Source: Silene latifolia (lineage: Eukaryota; Streptophyta; Magnoliopsida; Caryophyllales; Caryophyllaceae). Taken from it: 64,000 bases of DNA. The notes under the pieces are model-generated. The model worked only from the letters and a program-made list of their open reading frames with translations, was not told the DNA's origin and searched no databases. This document shows, in pieces, positions 56,581-64,000 of this stretch (the first letter of the stretch is position 1; every line of letters starts with the position of its first letter). The stretch spans positions 37,573,469-37,637,468 of the forward strand of contig NC_133538.1 of assembly GCF_048544455.1 (NCBI RefSeq), in the 5' to 3' direction. Position numbers and translations under genes: made by a program.

Positions 56581-57160
56581 AAACTATGGGAAATTCATGC
56601 ATATGATGAAAGGAATGAGCATCACAATGCCTTTCATTGATGCTATCAAGGAAATTCCAATATATGGGAAATTATTGAAGGAGTTGATTGCCAACAAAAA
56701 TTCCTTGAATTCCTCAACTACGGTGAATTTGTCCATAGAATGTAGTGTTATTCTAATGAATGAGTTACCCCAAAAGCTTGAAGATCCGGGGAGTTTCTCT
56801 GTACTATGCACCATTGAAACCGTTCAAATAGAGAGGGCTCTATGTGACATGGGGGTAAGCATTAGCCTCATGCCTCTCAAGATTTTCAAGAAATTGAAGG
56901 ATTATGATCTTTCACCAACTAGGGTTTCTTTTCAACTTGCGGATAGATCGGTGAGGTATCCAATTGGCCTTGTGGAAGATGTCCCACTCAATGTAGGCAA
57001 ACTTGAAATTCCTTGTGATTTTTATGTAATGGATATTCCCTAAGATTCAAACATTCCCATCATATTGGGGCACCCTTGCCTCACTACGGGGGGTGGCTTG
57101 ATTGATGTGAAAAATAGGAAATACTCTCTTCAAGTTGGTGAGGATAAAGTGGAGTTAGTT
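56581..57160 (+). pseudogene. Athila protease (second element)
   Basis: GSFSVLCTIETVQIERALCD and MGVSISLMPLKIFKKL is the Athila form of the aspartic protease, in which the usual D-S/T-G appears as D-M/L-G-V/A-S. The same variant (DLGVSVNVMP) is seen in the outer Athila at about 18030-18060. Confidence 0.8.
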
Positions 57161-57399
57161 CTCTTTGAATAAGGCTATGAAGGAGCCTTCGGAAGCAAAG
57201 TCTTGCTACATGATTGATATGGTGGAAGAATGGGTTGACATGAAGAAATTTGAAGAAGACAAAGGTTTACAAGGATTTCTTGAGGGTAAGGTGAAGGATT
57301 GTAAGGAGCACCGGGAATATGCTTTGGCTATGGATTCAAAAATGGTAGAAGATCCAAACAAGGAATTTGAGAGCTTAAGGAAGGACGGCAACATTGAGG

Positions 57400-58950
57400 A
57401 GAGATCCATGCCTCCTCAAGTGGAATTAAAACTTCTTCCCTCTACTCTTAAACATGCTTTTCTTGGTCCTAATGAGACTTACCCCATCATTGTCAATAGT
57501 GCACTCAATGACATTGAACTTGAAAAGTTACTTGTTATTGTAAGAAAATTTCGAAATGTCATTGGGTACACAATTGATGATATTAAGGGTGTTAACCTTA
57601 TTTTTTCACCCACCGAATTTACTTAGAGGATGAGGGCACATCTTCTATTGAGCCCCAACGCCGCCTTAATCCTAACATGAAGGAAGTTATGAGAAAATAA
57701 GTTCTCAAACTACTTGATGCCGGGATTATCTATCCCATTTCCGATAGTAGGTGGGTTAGTCCGGTGCATGTGGTGCCCAAAAAGGGGGGAATGACGGTGA
57801 TTAGAAATGACAAGGATGAATTGATACCCACTAGAACCGTGACCGGGAAGCGCATGTGTGTGGATTATAGAAGGTTGACCAAAGCCACCCGGAAAGACCA
57901 TTTTCCACTTCTCTTCTTGGACCAAATGTTGGAGCGTTTGGCTCAACATGACTTCTTTTGTTTCTTAGATGGATACTCGGGATTTTTCCAAATCCCTATA
58001 CATCCAAGTGACCAAGAAAAGACCACCTTCACATGTCCTTTCGGCACATATGCCTATAGAAGAATGCTGTTTGGATTATGTAATGCACCTTCAACCTTCC
58101 AACGTTGCATGATGTCAATTTTCTCCGACTTCGTTGAGAATGAAAGTGAAGTATTTATGGATGCCTTCTCGGTGGTGGGAAAATCTTTTGAAAATTTCTT
58201 AACGAATTTGTAGAAAGTCTTGACAAAATGCCAAGAGTGTCACTTGGTTCTAAATTAGAAGAAGTGTCATTTTATGGTGACCTCCGGGGTGCTCTTGGGA
58301 TATGTTGTGTCTAGTAAGGGTATAGAAGTTGACCAAGCAAAAATTGAAGTCATCAAAACCCTACCCTCTCCCAACAATGTCAAGGGAATTAGGAGTTTTC
58401 TTGGGCATGCCGATTTTTACCGGCGGTTTATTAAGGATTTTTCTTTGATTGCCCGTCCATTAACTCACTTGATTGGTAAACATATTCCATTTGAATTCAC
58501 TAATGAATGTCTTGTTCCTTTTAATAGGTTGAAGGAAGCTCTTATCTCCGCTCCAATCATACAACCCCCTACTTGGGGAGAACTGTTTGAGTTGATGTGT
58601 GATGCTAGCAATGTTGCGGTGGGAGCGGTGCTTGGACAAAAGAAGAATGGTAAACATCATGCCATATATAATGCAAGAAAAAATTTGGATGAAGCTCAAG
58701 CAAACTACACCACCACTGAAAAGTAGCTTCTAGCGGTCATATATGCTATGAACAAGTTCCGTTCTTACTTGGTGGGCTCTAAGATAATAGTGCACACCGA
58801 TCATGCGGCCTTGATGCATTTGCTAATAAAAAAGGAATCAAAACCCCGCTTGATTAGGTGGAAACTTTACTCCAAGAGTTCGATACTGAGATAAGAGATA
58901 AGAAAGGTGTGAAGAATGTTGTAGCCGACCATCTATCTAGGCTATTGAAT
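57400..58950 (+). pseudogene. Athila reverse transcriptase and RNase H (second element)
   Basis: RT with TGKRMCVDYRRLTKATRKDH, FCFLDGYSGFFQIPIHPSDQ, RRMLFGLCNAPSTFQRCMMS and the active-site region VFMDAFSVVG, then FLGHADFYRRFIKDFSLIAR and RNase H ([34 protein letters not shown]). Decayed. Confidence 0.86.
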
Positions 58951-59199
58951 GAGAATGTGAAAGATGGACTACCGATTGATGATTACTTGCCGGATGATTA
59001 ATTGTTTGCGCTTGCCATAGTGAATGCTCCTTGGTATGCGGATTTCGTTAACTAATTTGTATCGGGGATCATCCCACATGATTATGATTCCCATAAGAAG
59101 AAGTGGTTCTTTCATGATGTCAAACAATACTTTTGGGAGGACCCATGCTTCTATAAATCATGTGCGGATGGGATTATTAGAAGATGTGTTCCAAATAAG

Positions 59200-60219
59200 G
59201 AGGTGAAGCAAATAATTTCTCATTGTCGTGACATGCCAAGTGGAGGGCATGGAAGTTCAAGAAAAACCGCCACAAGGGTACTTCAATGCGGGTTTTATTG
59301 GCCCACCTTGTTTCATTATGTGGAACGTTATGTGAAGGGATGTGACAAATGCCAAAGGAGTGGGAACATATCGAAGAGGCATGAAATGCCTATGAATTAT
59401 GTTCTTGAAGTGGAGTTATTTGATGTGTGGGGAATTGACTATCAAGGTCCATTTCCCTCCTCCCATGGCTATGAATATATACTTGTTGCGGTCGACTATG
59501 TTAGCAAGTGGGTCGAGGCAATCCCCACCAAAACTTGTGATGCGAAATCGGTGACCAAGCTCATGAAGACCATCATATTTCCTAGATTCGGAGTGCCAAG
59601 GATTTTGATTAGTGACCGAGGAACTCATTTCCGGGAGCGAATCTTGGATGCTCTTCTAAGAATACATGGGGTGCAACATAGGTGGAGCCTTGCCTATCAC
59701 CCACAAGCTAACGGGTAAACCGAAATCTCAAATCGTGAGATCAAGGTTATTCTTGAGAAGACCATGAGTCGGTCAAGGAAAGATTAGGCCATCAAGCTTA
59801 ACGATACATTATGGGCATACCGCACTGCTTTCAAAACACCGATAGGAACTTCACCATTCCGATTGGTATATGGGAAGCCATGTCATTTGCCGGTGGAAAT
59901 GGAACACAAGGCACATTGGGCTATCCGACATCTTAATTTCGACTTGAAGAGTACAGGGGAGAAGCGACTCCTTGACCTTAATGAACTTGAGGAATTTAGA
60001 CTAGAGTCTTATGAGAGCTCTAGATTGTACAAGGAGAGGACAAAGCGATTTCATGATAAAGCCATTATAAGGAGAGAGTTCAAAGTGGGGGACTTGGTCC
60101 TCCTCTTTAATTCAAGATTTAAGCTCTTCTCGGGTAAGCTAAAGTCGAAGTGGTCGGGTCCTTTCACCGTAGTCCGAGTCTTTCCTTATGGCTCGGTGGA
60201 AGTGGCCGATGGAGATTAA
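59200..60219 (+). pseudogene. Athila integrase (second element)
   Basis: Zinc-binding part (HCRDMPSGGHGSSRKTATRV, CDKCQRSGN), catalytic core (WGIDYQGPFPSSHGYEYILV, ISDRGTHF, YHPQANG) and C-terminal part ([48 protein letters not shown]). Confidence 0.87.
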
Positions 60220-60653
60220 GTTTTCAAAGTAAATGGGCAACCGCTCAAGCACTACATAGCCGGATCACCTATATTGAAGAATGTAAATGCCATTGAAACT
60301 TGTATCCTCCCTCATTGAATCTCATTTTACTCTTGCCGATATTTCAATTTATTTCAAGCTATTTCATGCCTTGGTCGAGCCTACGATGTAAAACAAGGGC
60401 GCTACATGGGAGGCAACCCATGGATTTTGCATTCATTTAGATAGGTAATGAGAATTTGGAAAGATCGTGCATGGCACATATTGGATTGTGTAACGGGACC
60501 ATTCACTTGGCCTAACTTCCGACATGATGTGTCGGCTTGAAAGTGCAAAACACGAGAAAATGGGTAAGTGAAGGAGTCGGGTTTATTTGAAAAATGAGAA
60601 ACTGAAGAACAAAATAAGAGAAAAAGAAAGGAAATGGGCTGAATTTCACGTAT

Positions 60654-61125
60654 AGTGCTCATGTGCCGGTGGACCGGCAGCCGGTGCCCCCACCGGCAGC
60701 GAGCACTTTTCAAATTGAGGAAGATTTGTTGAATTGAGAAGAAGGGGGGTGTGTGCCGGTAGGCCGGCAGATGGCTCACCGGCTGGGAACACCCCTAATA
60801 TTGAAGAATTGAATATTTTTAAAGGACAGTGATTCTCTGCCGGCAAGCCAGCAGCGGCCCACCGGTAGGGAATCATGCTATTGCAAAAAACTGAAGAAAA
60901 AGGAGGAAAGAGATTTCTCTGCCGGTAGGCCGGTAGACCGGCAGCCGGCTCACCGTCTGGGAAATCTGTCAAATGTTGAAAACACGTTGAAAGAGGAAGG
61001 GAAGGAGTCCCCTGCTGGGGGACCGGCGGCCGATGCCCCCACCGGCAGCGAGAATTAATAGATCTTAAGAAAATTGACATTTTTGGAAATAAGGGTAAAG
61101 ACTCCCTGCCGGTCAACTGGCAGGG
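60654..61125. repeat. Array of six CCGG hairpins, about 90 bp apart
   Basis: Units start near 60654, 60746, 60830, 60911, 61008 and 61104. Each has a GCCGG...CCGGC core. The outer stems differ but pair: AGTGCTC/GAGCACT (60654, 60701), GGGGTGT/ACACCCC (60746, 60789), TGATTC/GAATCA (60830, 60870), AGATTTC/GAAATCT (60911, 60961). The first unit also has a middle stem GCCGGTGG/CCACCGGC and an inner ACCGG-CAG-CCGGT. The last is CCCTGCC...GGCAGGG. Spacers are A-rich. It lies between pol and the third ORF of the Athila element. No function is known to me. Confidence 0.85.
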
Positions 61126-61304
61126 ACCTCCGAAACCCCCAATTAATGCCCGAGAAACACCCAATTTCATTCATAATTTCAGATTTTTCCTTCTCTCTAA
61201 ACACTCATTTCCCTCTCTTGCACACCCGTACTCCACCGTACCTTCAACACCCAACCAACCACCAACCCTACATCACTACTAACCTCTTAATCCTTCATAT
61301 ATCT

Positions 61305-61960
61305 ATGGCGGGAAAGAGGACAAGGGGCGATCTCGCGAGGGCACAACAACAACTAGTCGAGGTGGCGGCTAATGATACAAACCCGGATCCCGACTTTTCG
61401 GAGGTTGAGTTTGTCACACAAACTCAAAAAGGTAAATTCATAATTTTTAAGCATCGTCCCCTAACCTCGGCTCGGTTTATTTGTTGCCCCTCTATACGGA
61501 ACCTAGGTTTAGACAAGGAGATGGAGGCCTTATTGAAGGGAGTGGGTATGAAAGGAATGTATACCAACCATGAGAGGACCTACCCTCGTATCACTTGGGA
61601 ATTCTTAAGTAGTTTCTGTCTTGATAAGAATAGACAAACCGGGATGGTGCCCAATTGCACTTCCATCCCATGAATCGCGACCATACAATTTCCCTTGCCC
61701 AACTTGCCCAAATTTTCGGGTTGGAAAATGCCCCTACCCACAAGGCACTCGAAACCCTCCATTTTTCGCGGTTGTGGAAAGCTATATCGGGATTAGATGA
61801 TAGAAATTGGTTGAAAAAGCCGGCTACTTCATGCCACAATGCACCCATGAGGATTTGGCACCGATTCATGGGGTGCACCGTCTTTGCCACCGATGAAACT
61901 TGGGTATTTAGGACAATTGAGCTAGAAATTTTAGACCAATATTTATCACGAAACCTAAGC
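61305..61960 (+). pseudogene. Athila third ORF (ATHILA ORF type), interrupted
   Basis: Starts MAGKRTRGDLARAQQQLVEV, with PRITWEFLSSF and further on TISLAQLAQIFGLENAPTHK and RIWHRFMGCTVFATDETWVF, features of the ORF that Athila elements carry downstream of pol, in the position of an envelope gene. Its function in plants is unknown. A Tekay-like LTR interrupts it at 61961. Confidence 0.65.
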
Positions 61961-63278
61961 TGTAATACCCGTTATTTTAGGGACCCGTTGACCGACCTTA
62001 GACCCTTGTTTAGACCTTCGGGAACCTTACGAGTTAACCATGTGACATAGTAACCCTTCGAGTTCAGGAGACTTGATCTATCGGAGGCTACTCGATTTAG
62101 TATCTTAGTCACTCGATCAAGTAGAGGCCACTCGATCGAGTAAGTTACATACTCGATCGAGTAACAGGAGTTCAGCGGGGAAATAAAAATCGTGAAATCA
62201 AAATCATTTCATTTCCTTTTCTCTAAACCTAGATGTCGTCATATCCTTATTCCTTCACCTTGAGTCACCCTTTTGGAGCATTTGAGAGTAGAGACACCAC
62301 GGGGATGGGAAGCATGAGTCGGGTAGCAGTCTTGACGACGGATTGATATATATATATATATATATATATATAGGTATGTTGTCATCATCATCATCATCGT
62401 CTTCCTAGGTTTCTTTTGTGCTTGTGACAGTAGTAATAGATGGTCATACTGTTTGTTATAGGTGGTTATGGTGGTTGCTTGTCATCTTACAGTCATGTGT
62501 GGAATCACTGCGGTTTGTTAGAGGTAGGTTCTCCTACTCAGTACTGTCGGTTGTCTAGTATGTCGGTTGTAGTGCTTGATTGTATTTGGTGTTCTAATTG
62601 GTTAAGTAGATTGGTTGTGTTTGGTTGTTGTTGTTTATCTGTGGTTCGCGAGGCGTGTCCTCGGCTGAGTAAGGTCACTTGCGGGAGTGGCTTCACGCCC
62701 TTGATTCGCCCTCTGTGGAACCCGCCACAGGAGGAGATGTGCACATTAAGGAACATGGGTTATCGCTCGGAATAGATGATCGGGGATTTGGTGGGTACGA
62801 CTGCGGTCTCCCACTGGCGGTGTGGATTACTGGTTGTGATTGGTAATCTGGCAGGACTGGACCTTCGAGCAGTCAGAGGAGTGTGTGTGATTGGAGAAGA
62901 TGATGTGTGTATGTTTCTTATGTCCGGTTTTGTGTGTTCCTTCAGTTATTGACCTTGTGTGGTGTTGTTGTGTTTTCTTCTTGTGTTGTATCTGCCGTGA
63001 TCCACTATGGTGAGCAGTCGGTCTTAGCTGGTTGATATATGTATCATAGCTGGATGCTTGGAGGGACGAGTCTACGACGAGTCATGGCAGAGATAGTATC
63101 ACGTAGTTGGTAGTTGTCACAAGTTCTTTCTTTCCTTTTGGTTAATCACTTGTAAATAAACATAATTGTTCTTTTATCGACATTTGATTATTATTGTTCC
63201 TCAGGCAACCGAGATGGTAACGCCCTTATCTGCTGGGGAAGGTCTTGTTAAGGCTCCTTGGTAGATGGGGGTGTTACA
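61961..63278 (+). repeat. LTR of Tekay-like element B
   Basis: 1318 bp. Palindrome quartet at 62090-62162. Shares the GGAACCCGCCACAGG-type text and the end GATGGGGGTGTTACA with the other Tekay-type LTRs, but its start differs, so it is another subfamily. Confidence 0.82.
62090..62162. repeat. Palindrome quartet in LTR of element B
   Basis: Copies start at 62090, 62111, 62130 and 62151 (spacing 21, 19, 21). The first two carry one or two changes and the last two are perfect ACTCGATCGAGT. Confidence 0.85.
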
Positions 63279-63339
63279 ATGTCGTATCAGAGCGACGATT
63301 TTGGAACCTTTAACTAATGAGCCTAATGAACGTAGTGAG

Positions 63340-64000
63340 TGTAATCCTACGGTTTTCTATGTCTATGGGTACTCTATCGAGTGAGGCTTAGTCTGTCGAG
63401 TAAATAGTTTTTGACGCAAAACAGTAGACTGCCTGTAGGTTACTCGATCGAGTAGGTTGGGGACTCGATCGAGTAAGGGGCACTCGATCGAGTAAGTCAC
63501 TTACTCGATCGAGTAAGTGTGTTTTACGGGTGTGTTTTGACGGGTTTTGTTAATAATTCGGGATTAATATAAAAGGCTTTCGTCACTTTTCCTTAAACAC
63601 TTTTAACATTCTAAAAACCTTTCAAAGAGAATATTAACAGTTACGTACATCGCATTCATCGCATTGTCAACAAATCCCAAAGCTAGGAGTGTCGAATTGT
63701 CTCGTTCTTTACGCTGTTGTGATCGTCGTGTCGAGGGTAAGTTCCTTGTATAATTTATGTAGCGTTTGGTTGAGTTTCTTTAAAACCCTAATTGGGTAAT
63801 GTTGGGGGTTTTTGGTGTTTTGTGTGGCATTGGTGGTAATTGTATGTATACATGTTATAGGAGGTGGATTCGTTGAGGAGAAATTCTTATTAGCTGCTAG
63901 ATCGTCTGTGGTAATTGTTATTTCAGGTAGAGTTTTCCATACTCAGTATTGGTTACATAGTATTGTTGGTAATTGTTGTTGTTGTTGTTGTTTTATTATC
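63340..64000 (+). mobile_element. Tekay-like element A, start of LTR (runs off the window)
   Basis: Begins TGTAATCCTACGG and resembles the solo LTR at 44769 (degenerate pair, then quartet at 63442-63514, then the GTTCCTTG and GTTTAGTTG-type R region). It lies only 61 bp inside element B, so it is a separate insertion; a duplication gtgag could be tested at its far end outside the window. Confidence 0.75.
63442..63514. repeat. Palindrome quartet in LTR of element A
   Basis: Four perfect ACTCGATCGAGT copies at 63442, 63463, 63482 and 63503 (spacing 21, 19, 21), preceded by a degenerate pair at about 63370-63400. Confidence 0.9.

Larger units (their letters stand above)
52639..64000 (+). mobile_element. 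Second Athila-type Ty3/Gypsy element, plus strand, old
   Basis: Starts with a 1.95-kb 5' LTR (52639-54591), a tRNA-Asp-type primer site (TGGCGCCGTTGCTAGGGAG, from 54598), gag, protease, RT, RNase H, integrase, a long 3' region with an array of hairpins (60654-61125), and a third ORF of the ATHILA ORF type (from 61305). From 61961 it is interrupted by Tekay-like elements, and its 3' LTR is not within the window. The RT active-site region (FMDAFSVVG) and order place it in Athila. Broken in many places, well over ten, so it is old. Confidence 0.85.
61961..64000 (+). mobile_element. Tekay-like element B (5' LTR and primer site), interrupted
   Basis: LTR 61961-63278 (TGTAATACCCG...GTGTTACA) followed by a primer-site-like GTCGTATCAGAGCGACGA and 61 bp of internal sequence that resembles, reverse-complemented, the text after the primer site of the Tekay element at 26880-26935. 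It is then broken by a second LTR at 63340. The rest is beyond the window or lost. Confidence 0.78.

Overview
The window is repeat-dominated intergenic DNA from a plant nuclear genome. The evidence is Athila, Tat and Tekay type Ty3/Gypsy elements, L1-type LINEs with the plant zf-RVT/RNase H ends, a Cassandra element carrying 5S rRNA sequence, a CACTA transposon, a Helitron end and several MITEs. The source is a eudicot: two captured exons match my memory of eudicot MAP kinase kinase 6. The mix (Retand-like Tat element with an antisense gene, TCGATCGA palindromes in LTRs) reminds me of Caryophyllaceae, but that is only an impression. I see no intact host gene.

Layout. 1-4198: 3' part of an L1-type LINE (ORF1 end, endonuclease, reverse transcriptase, zinc finger, poly-A). 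4716-9163: a TIR-bounded non-autonomous DNA element beside a TA microsatellite, into which a TRIM-like LTR element inserted (6050-8931, TSD gttat), now as a tandem LTR-int-LTR-int-LTR array. 9164-12046: microsatellite, a 192-bp MITE and an LTR-like remnant.

12047-47239 is one Athila retrotransposon on the minus strand, with the same 5-bp duplication (gtcct) at both far ends, stretched to 35 kb by insertions. Inside it lie a tandem Cassandra array (16165-17949), a Tat-lineage element (about 18825-43231) and a Tekay-type solo LTR (44769-46151). Inside the Tat element lie a Tekay element with both LTRs (19918-28306, TSD tgggt) and a CACTA transposon (37705-42978, TSD gtg). Inside the CACTA lies a 5'-truncated LINE (40983-41626, 15-bp TSD). 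The nest is four layers deep and most boundaries are fixed by target-site duplications.

47240-52638 is less disturbed intergenic DNA with a truncated LINE (16-bp TSD), MITEs and a Helitron 3' end. 52639 to the right edge is a second, old Athila element on the plus strand, interrupted near 61961 by a Tekay-like element that is itself interrupted at 63340 by another.

The most interesting signals are: (1) the CACTA element carries two spliced-looking exons of MAP kinase kinase 6 including the ATP-binding loop, plus the C-terminal end of a Ulp1-like protease gene; (2) quartets of a 12-bp palindrome (ACTCGATCGAGT) at about 20-bp spacing recur in every Tekay-type LTR, and a different palindrome (AGTCGATCGACT) recurs at 21 bp in the Athila element, even within its coding region; (3) an array of compound hairpins about 90 bp apart in the second Athila element, whose outer stems differ in sequence from unit to unit yet stay perfectly paired; (4) a 579-bp block identical by eye in two places next to LTR sequence that differs by about 5 percent, suggesting a recent conversion event.
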